From: Bacillus carboniphilus
Lineage (GTDB): Bacteria; Bacillota; Bacilli; Bacillales; JAIVKR01
NCBI RefSeq assembly: GCF_020524035.2
Contig: NZ_CP129013.1
Span: 930,001-994,000 of the forward strand
DNA length: 64,000 nucleotides
Reading direction: 5' to 3'
The position numbers were made by a program, and so were the translations under genes. Below are positions 27,525 through 35,836 of the stretch, piece after piece. The notes beneath the pieces were generated by a model that ran no database searches, was not told the DNA's origin, and saw only the letters and a program-made list of their open reading frames with translations. Numbering within the stretch: position 1 is the stretch's first letter; each line of letters opens with the position of its first letter.

Positions 27525-28397
27525 TCACAAAATCGTTTTTAATTTTTCATAAAGTTTCATTCGCTCATTTTCATTGAGAGGAAGCAGAGGAAGTCGAACA
27601 GATCCAACATCAATCCCCTTCATTTGTAGAGCTGTTTTTACAGGAGCGGGACTTGGAGCTGAAAATAATTCTTTCATTACCGGTAATAATTCACCATGTA
27701 GTTTGGCAGCCTGCTTTAGTTCACCCGTTTGGAAGCTTTCAATCATATCTTGCATTTGGTTACCAATGATATGGGATGATACAGAAACAATTCCCTTTCC
27801 ACCAATCGACAAGACTGGCAATGTAGAGCTATCATCTCCACTATATAATACGAATTCATCTGACGTTTGAGAGATGATCATAGCCATATTGTCTAAATTC
27901 CCACTAGCTTCTTTAACAGCAACAATATTGTCTATTTCAGACAAACGAATAATCGTTTCTGGTTCAATATTTATTGAAGTTCTTCCAGGAATGTTGTAAA
28001 GCATAATTGGCAATTCAAGATTTTTAGCTATTTCTTTAAAATGAGCATACATTCCTTCTTGGCTTGGCTTGTTGTAATAAGGTGAAACAAGCATAATAGC
28101 ATCCACACCAATTTCTTGAGCTTTAACGGATAATTCAATCGATGCTTTTGTATTATTTGATCCGCAACCTGCAATGACAGGGACTCTCCCATTAACCTTT
28201 GAAACAACGTGTTTAAATAAAGCAAGTTTTTCTTCTTTTGTTAAGGTAGGTGATTCACCTGTTGTACCTGCTACTACTAAAGAATCAGACCCATTTTGCA
28301 GTAAGTATTCAATCAATAAAGAAGTTTTATTAAAATCAATATTTCCCTTTGTATCAAAGGGAGTAACCATTGCTGTTGAGATATTACCAAAATCCAT
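27525..28397 (-). CDS. dapA: 4-hydroxy-tetrahydrodipicolinate synthase
   Basis: 290 residues, identical in length to B. subtilis DapA. Condenses aspartate semialdehyde and pyruvate, the first step unique to lysine, diaminopimelate and dipicolinate. Motifs: GTTGESPTL, the Tyr of PYYNKPSQEGMYAHF, the Schiff-base Lys in IVAVKEASGNL, and YSGDDS. The frame opens at a GTG (28406), but the ATG at 28397 (MDFGNISTAMVTPF) has AAGGAG 8 nt before it. Last gene of spoVFA-spoVFB-asd-dapG-dapA, which supplies its product to SpoVFA/B for dipicolinate during sporulation. Confidence 0.96.
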   Translation of the reverse strand: MDFGNISTAMVTPFDTKGNIDFNKTSLLIEYLLQNGSDSLVVAGTTGESPTLTKEEKLALFKHVVSKVNGRVPVIAGCGSNNTKASIELSVKAQEIGVDAIMLVSPYYNKPSQEGMYAHFKEIAKNLELPIMLYNIPGRTSINIEPETIIRLSEIDNIVAVKEASGNLDNMAMIISQTSDEFVLYSGDDSSTLPVLSIGGKGIVSVSSHIIGNQMQDMIESFQTGELKQAAKLHGELLPVMKELFSAPSPAPVKTALQMKGIDVGSVRLPLLPLNENERMKLYEKLKTIL

Positions 28398-28436
28398 TTT
28401 CGTCACTCCTTAAATAACTGCAACATCTAATAATGG

Positions 28437-28506
28437 GTGTTCAAATCTATAGGAAAAACGACGCTAAATAGAAAAGCTTAAACCCACTTTTTTGAACACG
28501 CACTTG
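28437..28506. repeat. shortened MITE-like inverted repeat between dapG and dapA
   Basis: GGTGTTCAAA at the left and TTTTTTGAACACGCAC at the right frame about 70 nt with no match to the long copies inside. The ends belong to the TGTTCAAAAAGT family. No clear flanking duplication. Confidence 0.45.
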
Positions 28507-28511
28507 AAACG

Positions 28512-29726
28512 TTATTTATTTAACTCAAAAACATCGTGAAGAGCATTTACAGCTTTATTCATATCTTTCTCTTTCACTAAGACCCATATTGTCGTGTGAC
28601 TATCCGCCGATTGTAAGATTTGAATATCATTTTCTGATAAAGCTGTTACAATTTTTGCTGTTACCCCCGGAACACCTTGAATACCAGCTCCAACAGTTGA
28701 TATTTTTGCGCAATTTGAAATAACGGTTGGAGAATATCCTAATTCTTTCAAAATGTCAACCGCTTTGTCAGTCATACTACCTTGAACTGTGTACACGACT
28801 CCTTTTGGCGTTATATTGAAGAAATCGACACTTATTTGATTACTAGCCATTGCTTTAAACACTTCTGTTTGTATTTCGTAATGTCCTTCTTTCGTATCCA
28901 CTTTAATTTGCGTTACATTTGATACATGGGCAATACCAGTAATTAAACGTTCTTGAATATCACTTCCTACATTTACATTTTGCTGTGATGTAATTAAAGT
29001 TCCTTCTGATGTAGAATATGTTGATCTAATCCGGATTGGAACTTTTCCATGCATCGCAATTTCAACTGCTCTAGGGTGTATTACTTTTGCTCCTTGATAA
29101 GCCATATTGCAAATTTCAGTGTATGTAACCACTGTTAAAGCTTTTGCTTGATCGACAATGCGTGGATCTGCTGTCATCACACCATTAACATCTGTAAAAA
29201 TATCAATATACTCTGCATTTAATGCTGATCCGATAGCAGCTGCTGAAGTGTCACTTCCACCTCGTCCTATCGTCGTCACATCTCCATTTATTTGTGCTCC
29301 TTGAAAACCTGCAACAACAACAACATCGTGAGTGGCTAATGTTTCTGTTAATCTGTTACACTTCATTTCAACTATTTTTGCATTTGTATGCTCGTTAGTC
29401 GTAACAAATCCCGCTTGTGCTCCATTCAAAGCTGCTGCCTTTACTCCATTTTTATTTAACATACTTGTAAACACAACAGATGAAATCGTTTCTCCGCAAG
29501 AGAGAAGCATATCTTGTTCTCGTTTAGAAATAGATTGGCTCCCGCCTTCTAATAGTTCAAGCAACGTATCTGTTGCATATGGTTCACCCTTTCTCCCCAT
29601 TGCAGAAACAACAACAACGACTTTATAGCCATCCTTGATTGCGTTTTGAATATGTTTTAAAGCATGTTTCCGACCATTTTCATCTCTAACAGATGTACCT
29701 CCAAATTTTTGTACAATGGTTTTCAT
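28512..29726 (-). CDS. dapG: aspartokinase I (diaminopimelate-sensitive type)
   Basis: 404 residues, same length as B. subtilis DapG. Phosphorylates aspartate to start the aspartate family pathway. Visible: the kinase N-terminus KFGGTSV, the FTDVNGVMTADPRIV segment, the Thr/Ser in GRGGSDTSAAAIG, and two C-terminal ACT domains (ITQIKVDTKEGHYEIQTEVF; CAKISTVGAGIQGVPGVTAKI). DapG is the isozyme that is fed back by meso-DAP and supplies DAP for wall and dipicolinate. It sits between asd and dapA in the same operon. Confidence 0.96.
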   Translation of the reverse strand: MKTIVQKFGGTSVRDENGRKHALKHIQNAIKDGYKVVVVVSAMGRKGEPYATDTLLELLEGGSQSISKREQDMLLSCGETISSVVFTSMLNKNGVKAAALNGAQAGFVTTNEHTNAKIVEMKCNRLTETLATHDVVVVAGFQGAQINGDVTTIGRGGSDTSAAAIGSALNAEYIDIFTDVNGVMTADPRIVDQAKALTVVTYTEICNMAYQGAKVIHPRAVEIAMHGKVPIRIRSTYSTSEGTLITSQQNVNVGSDIQERLITGIAHVSNVTQIKVDTKEGHYEIQTEVFKAMASNQISVDFFNITPKGVVYTVQGSMTDKAVDILKELGYSPTVISNCAKISTVGAGIQGVPGVTAKIVTALSENDIQILQSADSHTTIWVLVKEKDMNKAVNALHDVFELNK

Positions 29727-29823
29727 CTTCTACACCTCTAACCCTTTAGTAAAACTTCAATTCATTTATTGAAGACAGTATAGAAGAGAGCAAGCGGATT
29801 ACCACTCCTCTCTTCTCTTATTT

Positions 29824-30867
29824 TTAAATAAGCTCTAGTTCAATCATTGATTCTGCTATCTGTACAGAGTTTAATGCGGCGCCTTTTAATAAATTATCTG
29901 AAACAATCCATAAATGAAATCCATTTGGTTGGTCTAAATCTTTTCTAATCCTTCCAACAAATGTAGCATCTTTTCCTTCAGCATCGAGTGGAGTAGGATA
30001 CACTTGATTGCTTGGATCATCCTTCAATTCTACTCCTGACGCAACAAGTAATTGACTCTTTATTTCTTCCACAGATAGATCATTTCTGTCTAATTCTATA
30101 TAAACGGATTCTGAGTGTCCAGTAATAATTGGCAACCTAACACATGTAGCTGCTACTTGGAGATCGGTACGATGCATAATTTTCTTTGTCTCATTGATCA
30201 TCTTTATTTCTTCGAAAGTGAATCCATTATCTTGAAAGACATCAATTTGAGGAATCGCATTAAACGCAATTGGAAAATGCTTTTTTTCACCTTTCACTGG
30301 TAAAACAGATGCTTCATAAGGGCGATTACTTAGCATCCTACTCGCCTGTTCTTGCAATTCCTCAATCGCTTCATGACCAGCACCCGACACAGCTTGGTAA
30401 GTAGAGACAATGACCTTACGTAAACCGAATGCCTGATCAAGTGGCTTTAAAGCTACGACCATTTGAATAGTGGAACAATTAGGGTTAGCGATAATACCAT
30501 TATGATTTTTCAAATCCTCTTTATTAACCTCTGGAACTACAAGGGGTACATGATGATCCATACGGAATGCACTTGTATTGTCTATGACAATGGCGCCTCT
30601 ATTGACCGCTGCCTCTGCTAACTGTTTTGATACACTACCTCCAGCAGAAAAAAAGGCAACCTCAATTCCTTCAAAGCTTTCTGGTCTTGCCTCTTCAACC
30701 TTTATAGGTTGGCCTTGAAAATAAATGATTTTCCCTGCGGATCTAGCGGAAGATAGTAATTTAAGAGTGGCAATTGGAAATTTACGTTTAATTAACGTGT
30801 TCATTATTTGCTCACCAACAGCTCCCGTAGCACCTACAATGGCGACATTATATTGTTTCATAGTCAT
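29824..30867 (-). CDS. asd: aspartate-semialdehyde dehydrogenase
   Basis: 347 residues. Reduces aspartyl phosphate to aspartate semialdehyde with NADPH. Motifs: nucleotide-binding GATGAVGEQIM, active-site Cys in IANPNCSTIQMV, and substrate-binding HSESVYIEL. I chose the ATG at 30867 (MTMKQYNVAIVG), with AAGGAG 6 nt upstream, over the longer frame start at 30891. It is followed by dapG and preceded by the spoVFB end with a gap of about 240 nt, so a promoter of its own is possible although none is clear. Confidence 0.96.
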   Translation of the reverse strand: MTMKQYNVAIVGATGAVGEQIMNTLIKRKFPIATLKLLSSARSAGKIIYFQGQPIKVEEARPESFEGIEVAFFSAGGSVSKQLAEAAVNRGAIVIDNTSAFRMDHHVPLVVPEVNKEDLKNHNGIIANPNCSTIQMVVALKPLDQAFGLRKVIVSTYQAVSGAGHEAIEELQEQASRMLSNRPYEASVLPVKGEKKHFPIAFNAIPQIDVFQDNGFTFEEIKMINETKKIMHRTDLQVAATCVRLPIITGHSESVYIELDRNDLSVEEIKSQLLVASGVELKDDPSNQVYPTPLDAEGKDATFVGRIRKDLDQPNGFHLWIVSDNLLKGAALNSVQIAESMIELELI

Positions 30868-31108
30868 GTTATTCTCCTTCCAAATCTTCATTTCCTTAGA
30901 AGATCTCCCTATATATTATACTAGTAGTTCATGTTCAAAAATGAAAAGGGTGCATTTATAAAAGCCCGCATCCATTTCGACTTTACTATCCCTTAAAGTC
31001 ACATATGCAATTTCTAAATACTTTTTGAACAATATCTATAATATTATTAGTTTAAGAAATATTTTATCATAGAAGAAGAGATAATTGACCATCTTTCACT
31101 CTTTTCAT
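30868..31108. other. intergenic region spoVFB-asd
   Basis: About 240 AT-rich nucleotides. One solo end of the MITE-like family (CTTTTTGAACA near 31022-31032) is present. Otherwise nothing recognised. Confidence 0.4.
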
Positions 31109-31706
31109 TTATGTTTTTAACCAGCGCTCAATAATCACTGGTTGTATTTGCCTTCCTTCTAGTGCTTCTTCGACAGTATTTACTAACAATTCCATATAGG
31201 CAACCATCGATTTAGGTTTTTTTTTCTGGAGCGTCTTGGCCGAATGGAATAAAATATATATCTTTTGTGGACATTAATTGCATTAAATTGGCCCCGTTTA
31301 AACCTAGAGCATCATTTGTTGAAATTCCTAATACTACTGGCCGGTAATTCCTTAAAGTCGCTTTCGCAGCCATTAACACTGGAGATTCATTCATCGCATT
31401 AGCAAACTTACTCATCGAATTACCTGTTAAAGGTGCAATGACCATGCAATCTAATGGATACTTAGGCCCTAAAGGTTCGGCATCAACAATAGAATCAATA
31501 ACTTTATTTCTTGTCACCTCTTCTATTTTGCTAATCCATTCAAAACCCTCACCAAATCGTGTATTTGTTGTTTTTACCGTTTGACTAACGACAGGAACAA
31601 CTTCTGCTCCTTCCGAGACGAGTTTTTCAATTTGAGGAAAAACTTCTTCATAAGTACAATGAGAACCAGTTATTCCAAACCCTATTCTTTTATCGAATAC
31701 TTTCAT
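31109..31706 (-). CDS. spoVFB: dipicolinate synthase subunit B, frameshifted in this sequence
   Basis: SpoVFB is a flavoprotein-like subunit which, with SpoVFA, makes dipicolinate in the mother cell. The frame begins MKVFDKRIGFGITGSHCTYEE, includes PLDCMVIAPLTGNSMSK and GISTNDALGLNGANLM, and closes early at QDAPEKKT. The minus-strand run is nine A (31217-31225). Eight would give EKKPKSMVAYMELLVNTVEEA and an end ERWLKT, restoring the normal length of about 198. The lost 35 residues are conserved in relatives. Phase variation of a poly-A tract is conceivable, but the genome-wide pattern points to sequencing. Confidence 0.9.
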
Positions 31707-31761
31707 TTTTTACTCCCCCCATCGGAAAGGTAATAATGACGTTCACATATCAAAAGCATTT

Positions 31762-31866
31762 CAGTTAAAGCTACTCAATAACTTTGCTAGTACGTCTCAA
31801 GTTATTCGCTTAATAACTTTGCCAAAACATCTCATTTATTGCTGCTCAATAACTTTGCTAGTACAT
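31762..31866 (-). repeat. three tandem copies of a 35-nt unit at the 3' end of spoVFA
   Basis: The last codons of spoVFA (31831-31866) are followed by two diverged copies (31796-31830 and 31762-31795) of the same unit; each contains GCAAAGTTATT. Only the first is translated. The others look like remnants of duplicated tail codons. Confidence 0.75.
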
Positions 31867-32710
31867 CAGCGATGATTTTTCCTGCTGTTTTTGGTGCAAC
31901 AATACCAGGTAAACCGGGTGCCAATAAGGCTTTAATTCCTCTCTTCTCTGCATAACGAAAATCTGTTCCGCCCGGTTTAGATGCTAAGTCAACAATAAAT
32001 GCTTGAGTGGGCATGTTTGAAATTACTTGAGCAGAAAGAACTTCAAATGGAATAGTATTAATGCAAATGTCTACATTACAGCACTCTTTTTCCAGTTCGT
32101 TTATATGAAATGGCATGAGTCCCATTTCATATACTCTTGCTAAGTGAGAAGATTTTCTAGCTCCTACTTTCACTTTTGCACCTAATGCTGAAAATGCCCT
32201 AGCCACACTCATCCCAACTCTACCTAAACCAAGCACGATCACATTAGATCCATGGATAGTGAAATCTGTATGCTGAATGACCATCATGATTGTACCTTCT
32301 ACCGTAGGAATAGAGTTATAGATAGCTACATCATCACGATCAAATAATTGAATATGCTCTCGATTCGTTTTTTCAATTAACTTTTCTAAATAAGGATTCG
32401 TGATTCCTGAATAAATGGTGCAATTTTCAGGTGTTTGTTCAATCATCTCGACTGTCAAAAATATTTTCTCGTTTGAAAAAACGGTGTCCACTTCACCTTC
32501 TAAATTTGTCCCCGGAACAGGTAATATAATGGCATTTAGTGAACTAAAGTCCACTTCATCAATTTTTTGTTTATCTGCTCCAACATAGCCATGGTCAAGC
32601 TGATCAAAGCCAACCAGTATGATCTTTGCATCAAGCTCTTCTAGCTTTCTAATCACTTCGAGCTGTCTAGCATCTCCACCAATTAAAGCAACATTCAAAC
32701 CTGTTAGCAT
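31832..32710 (-). CDS. spoVFA: dipicolinate synthase subunit A
   Basis: 292 residues beginning MLTGLNVALIGGDARQLEVI, with an N-terminal domain unique to DpaA and a central Rossmann nucleotide-binding domain (VIVLGLGRVGMSVARAFSAL, about 152-170). The C-terminus GLPGIVAPKTAGKIIADVLA is typical. It is the NADPH-dependent subunit that converts dihydrodipicolinate to dipicolinic acid in the mother cell at late sporulation. It is the first gene of the operon and is preceded by a terminator plus a possible sigma-K promoter. The tail DVLAKLLSS is followed by two noncoding tandem repeats of its own codons. Confidence 0.96.
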   Translation of the reverse strand: MLTGLNVALIGGDARQLEVIRKLEELDAKIILVGFDQLDHGYVGADKQKIDEVDFSSLNAIILPVPGTNLEGEVDTVFSNEKIFLTVEMIEQTPENCTIYSGITNPYLEKLIEKTNREHIQLFDRDDVAIYNSIPTVEGTIMMVIQHTDFTIHGSNVIVLGLGRVGMSVARAFSALGAKVKVGARKSSHLARVYEMGLMPFHINELEKECCNVDICINTIPFEVLSAQVISNMPTQAFIVDLASKPGGTDFRYAEKRGIKALLAPGLPGIVAPKTAGKIIADVLAKLLSSNK

Positions 32711-32767
32711 CTTTTCTTCATCACCTTCTCTAATAAAGTTAGTGAATGATCTTTTTACTTACTTCAA

Positions 32768-32796
32768 CATACTATGAATCAGAAATTAAATTGGTG
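32768..32796 (-). promoter_or_regulatory. possible sigma-K promoter of spoVFA
   Basis: CACC (32793-32796) and CATAGTATG (32768-32776) with 16 nt between, close to the sigma-K consensus (mACm, CATAnnnTA). This fits the known mother-cell expression of spoVF. The -10 differs at the final base. Confidence 0.42.
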
Positions 32797-32850
32797 AATC
32801 AGATAAACTTGTTCAATTTGATTTTGATGAAAAACGTAGAAACAGAGCAT

Positions 32851-32875
32851 AAAAAAAGAACCTATAAAAGGTTCT
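32851..32875 (-). terminator. ymxH terminator
   Basis: Minus-strand AGAACCT / AGGTTCT (7 bp, 5-nt loop) followed by TTTTTT. It separates ymxH from the spoVF operon. Confidence 0.9.
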
Positions 32876-32907
32876 GATCCTCAATAATTAGGCTCATTTA
32901 TATTGAA

Positions 32908-33177
32908 TTATTCCTCTTCTTTTTCTACTTCAGCTAAATCTAAAATGACCATATCAGATCCGATTTTTTTTATATGATCCCAAGGCACTCGAACTTCAGA
33001 CTGTTGCTTTCTCATTCCGAACCACTTATTTGAAGGTATAATTAAAGTGGTAATTTGTCCAGTTCTTTCATTAATCTCCAAATCTGTTTGTCCAAGAACG
33101 CCAAGTCTTTCTGCCCTTTTCACATCAACAATCTCTTTACCACTTAACTCACTTAATCTCAACTTTATCCCCTCCAA
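32908..33177 (-). CDS. ymxH: YmxH/YlmC-family PRC-barrel protein
   Basis: 89 residues, starting MEGIKLRLSELSGKEIVDVK. The PRC-barrel pattern is seen in LGVLGQTDLEINERTGQITTL and in VPWDHIKKIGSDMVILDL. Related to YlmC, a small sporulation-associated family of unknown biochemical role. No signal or membrane helix. It follows mlpA with an 83-nt gap and is followed by a strong terminator. Confidence 0.88.
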   Translation of the reverse strand: MEGIKLRLSELSGKEIVDVKRAERLGVLGQTDLEINERTGQITTLIIPSNKWFGMRKQQSEVRVPWDHIKKIGSDMVILDLAEVEKEEE

Positions 33178-33260
33178 GAAATAACAATAAAGCTATTCCT
33201 CATAACTATATGGTCTAAAGTGTTAAAAAATACGGAAGAAACGCTTAATAAAGGTCTTTT

Positions 33261-34493
33261 TTAAAGTGTCGGCCAAGTGTCACTCGGACTAATTAAAGCT
33301 TTACTAAAAGGCTTTGAAAAGATCATTTCAGATAATAATTTGATGCTTTCTTCATTTACTTCATCCAGCTTACTTATCATCTCATCTAAGGTCCGATGTC
33401 TTCCTAACAGAAGTTCATTCCTTCCATTTCTGCTCATTCTACTATTGGTGCTCTCTAGGCTGAGCATTAAACTCCCTTTCATCTGTTCCTTGCTATTTAT
33501 TAATTCTTTTTCCGAAATTCCATCATTTTTCAATTCTTCGATTGTTTTCATAATCGTGTCGTATAACAGTTTTGTCTGCTGTTCGCCTGTTCCACCATAT
33601 ACTGTTAACATTCCATTGTCTTCAAAAGCTGAGTGATAAGAAAAGATGGAATAGGCTAAGCCTTTTTGTTCTCTAACTTCTTGAAACAACCGACTACTCA
33701 TACTCCCACCTAATATATTATTTAAAATAATAAGGTCATATACATATTTATCACCAACAGGCAATCCATCAAACCCTAGGCATAAGTGTGCTTGTTCTGT
33801 ATCTTTTTTACGAATAATCTGATCAGCAATAAAAACAGGTTTATTAAACTCTTCCCTCTTAAAGCCCGTTTGGTAAGACCCAAAATATTCCTCTACCTCT
33901 TTAATAAATGAATCCTTAATGTTCCCTGCTACGGAGATAACAATATTATCTGGTGTATAAGTCTTTTTCATGTAGTCTCTTAACATCTCTCCACTAAAAG
34001 ACGCTAACGTTTTGTCTGTTCCTAAAATTGGAAATCCTAAAGGGTGCTCTCCATAAGAAGCTCTACTTAATAAATCGTGAACAATATCGTCAGGAGTATC
34101 TTCATACATCTTAATTTCTTCAAGAACTACATTTTTCTCTTTTTCCATCTCACCTTCATCGAAAGAAGAATGGAAAAACATATCAGCTAAAACCTCTAAT
34201 GCAAAACTTGCATGATCATCTAAAACTTTTGCATAAAAACATGTATATTCTTTTGATGTAAATGCGTTTACTTGACCACCAATTCGATCAAAAGATTCTG
34301 CAATATCTCTCGCATTACGGTTTTCTGTCCCTTTAAAGAACATATGTTCCAAAAAATGTGAAATACCGTTATTTTGCCTATCCTCATTCCGAGATCCTGT
34401 TCCAATCCAAATGCCAATCGCAACTGATCGTACAGTTGGAATTTCTTCTAGCACTACTCTTACCCCGTTTTTACAAGTATATTTGTTGACCAA
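33261..34493 (-). CDS. mlpA: MlpA, M16-family zinc processing peptidase
   Basis: 410 residues. M16B motif HFLEHMFFKGT (HxxEH) with the third ligand Glu further on in EEIKMYEDTPDD; the C-domain carries MSSRLFQEVREQKGLAYSI. Resembles mitochondrial processing peptidase beta. In B. subtilis MlpA (YmxG) has been proposed to process proteins and affect protease production. It begins at a TTG 7 nt after AGGAGG. It lies between ylxY and ymxH, as in relatives. Confidence 0.94.
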   Translation of the reverse strand: MVNKYTCKNGVRVVLEEIPTVRSVAIGIWIGTGSRNEDRQNNGISHFLEHMFFKGTENRNARDIAESFDRIGGQVNAFTSKEYTCFYAKVLDDHASFALEVLADMFFHSSFDEGEMEKEKNVVLEEIKMYEDTPDDIVHDLLSRASYGEHPLGFPILGTDKTLASFSGEMLRDYMKKTYTPDNIVISVAGNIKDSFIKEVEEYFGSYQTGFKREEFNKPVFIADQIIRKKDTEQAHLCLGFDGLPVGDKYVYDLIILNNILGGSMSSRLFQEVREQKGLAYSIFSYHSAFEDNGMLTVYGGTGEQQTKLLYDTIMKTIEELKNDGISEKELINSKEQMKGSLMLSLESTNSRMSRNGRNELLLGRHRTLDEMISKLDEVNEESIKLLSEMIFSKPFSKALISPSDTWPTL

Positions 34494-34569
34494 ATTACTA
34501 CCTCCTCGAACTGCGATGTTTTTACAAAGTCGTATGTGAAAAGTAAGGAACTAATAACTTCAATTGAAT

Positions 34570-35532
34570 TTATTTAAGTATCCTCTCTTCTTCAAACAAA
34601 ACTGATAAAGAACCAATAGCTAACCTTTTATTTTTTATTGACATAATTAAAGTTTCTAAACTTTGAACAGTGGAAGATGTTGGGTGCATTAAAATAATAG
34701 CTCCATTATGAACTTTATTCATGACTCTTTCTATTAACACATGGGGGGCAGGGCGCTGCCAATCAACGGTATCGACGCTCCACATAATGGTAAAAAGGCC
34801 TAACTCGTCCGCTGCTTGAATAGTTTCCTTATTAAAACTTCCTGAAGGAGGTGCAAACCATTTCACTTGATCACCTGTTAGCGACTGAATGACGTCATTT
34901 GTATTTTTTAATTCTTTTAAATTAGATTGAAATGATAAGTTCTCCATTTTTGGATGGGTATAAGAATGATTTCCAATTTCATGGCCTTCCTCTTTAATCA
35001 TTTTCACTAACTGTGGGTTATTTTTTGCCCATCTTCCTTCAAGAAAAAATGTTGCTTTAACATGGTTTTGATTAAGGATTGACAACATTTCTGGTAAATA
35101 TTCATTACCCCATGCTACATTTATAATAAATGATACCATCGGTTTTTCTGGATTTCCTCTATAAATAGGGGCAGGATCTAGATCTTCCATATGTATAGCA
35201 GGTGGAATTTGTTCAAAGGCTAGCAACTCTTTATTAAATTGATTTCCATTCCTTTTCATTACTTGATAAGACTCAGAAACATTAATTTTTAATCCATTAT
35301 AACCAGGAGTTAATTTCCACACTTCATCATTTATTGCATCTATTGGTTTTATTTCGTATAGGCTAGCACGATCCATTATTTGCTTATATAGTTTATCTTG
35401 CTTTTCCCCAGCAACCGTCTTTAGGTCATTAGCATGATCTTGATAGTTTAAATAAATTGGGTTTGAACTTGATCCAAAACAAAGAAAAATTAAAGCAACA
35501 CAACCTACAAAGTGCAATAAATTTTTCCGCAT
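34570..35532 (-). CDS. ylxY: YlxY, polysaccharide-deacetylase-like protein, likely non-catalytic at the first Asp
   Basis: 320 residues with an N-terminal hydrophobic signal/anchor (FVGCVALIFLCFG) and a NodB fold. The usual TFDDG motif is replaced by INVAWGNE, so the catalytic Asp pair is missing; the metal His motif remains as HSYTHPKM (HxxxH pattern). C-terminal motifs are APPSGSFN and ILMHPT. I recall the same INVAWGN substitution in YlxY of B. subtilis. Such proteins probably bind rather than de-N-acetylate glycans. Its ribosome binding site lies inside an 11-bp hairpin. It sits between pnpA and mlpA. Confidence 0.9.
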   Translation of the reverse strand: MRKNLLHFVGCVALIFLCFGSSSNPIYLNYQDHANDLKTVAGEKQDKLYKQIMDRASLYEIKPIDAINDEVWKLTPGYNGLKINVSESYQVMKRNGNQFNKELLAFEQIPPAIHMEDLDPAPIYRGNPEKPMVSFIINVAWGNEYLPEMLSILNQNHVKATFFLEGRWAKNNPQLVKMIKEEGHEIGNHSYTHPKMENLSFQSNLKELKNTNDVIQSLTGDQVKWFAPPSGSFNKETIQAADELGLFTIMWSVDTVDWQRPAPHVLIERVMNKVHNGAIILMHPTSSTVQSLETLIMSIKNKRLAIGSLSVLFEEERILK

Positions 35533-35540
35533 ATAAAATC

Positions 35541-35572
35541 CCCCTTTTCACTAAAAAATATGTGAAAAAAGG
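35541..35572 (-). promoter_or_regulatory. hairpin covering the ylxY ribosome binding site
   Basis: CCCCTTTTCAC (35541-35551) pairs with GTGAAAAAAGG (35562-35572), including two G-U pairs. On the minus-strand transcript this buries the AAAGGGG of ylxY. Confidence 0.5.
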
Positions 35573-35601
35573 AAGGGGTAGAACAAGCTTCCTATTGATT
35601 A

Positions 35602-35751
35602 TAAGAAAAGCGCAAGCGCCCGTTTAGCAACGAAGGGGCTTGAGCACTCCGTATGAGATAAAGGAAACACGAAAAGCCGCAGGCTTCGATGTTGACTTAT
35701 CATAAGGAGGAGGGCGAAAACTTACGAGTTGCTGGGCGATGGAGCTAGACA
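35602..35751 (+). repeat. dispersed repeat family 1, copy D downstream of pnpA
   Basis: Begins TAAGAAAAGCGCAAGCGCCC and ends GATGGAGCTAGACA. Positions 35620-35704 are a near-perfect 85-nt match to 27241-27325, then the central part is shorter. It sits in the pnpA-ylxY gap. Confidence 0.78.
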
Positions 35752-35807
35752 AAAATAATAGCACCATCTGAATAAGGACAGATTTTTATACTTTCTTACT
35801 CTAAAAG

Positions 35808-35831
35808 TAAAAAGCCAGGTTTCCCTTGGCT
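35808..35831 (-). terminator. pnpA terminator
   Basis: Minus-strand AGCCAAGG / CCTGGCT (one bulge, GAAA loop) followed by TTTTTAC, 6 nt past the pnpA stop. Confidence 0.8.
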
Positions 35832-35836
35832 CCCTA

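Noticed and set aside
30868-31108. Lysine riboswitch upstream of the asd-dapG-dapA group
   Set aside because: No lysine-box core or long leader; DapG is the DAP-sensitive isozyme, not the lysine-regulated one.
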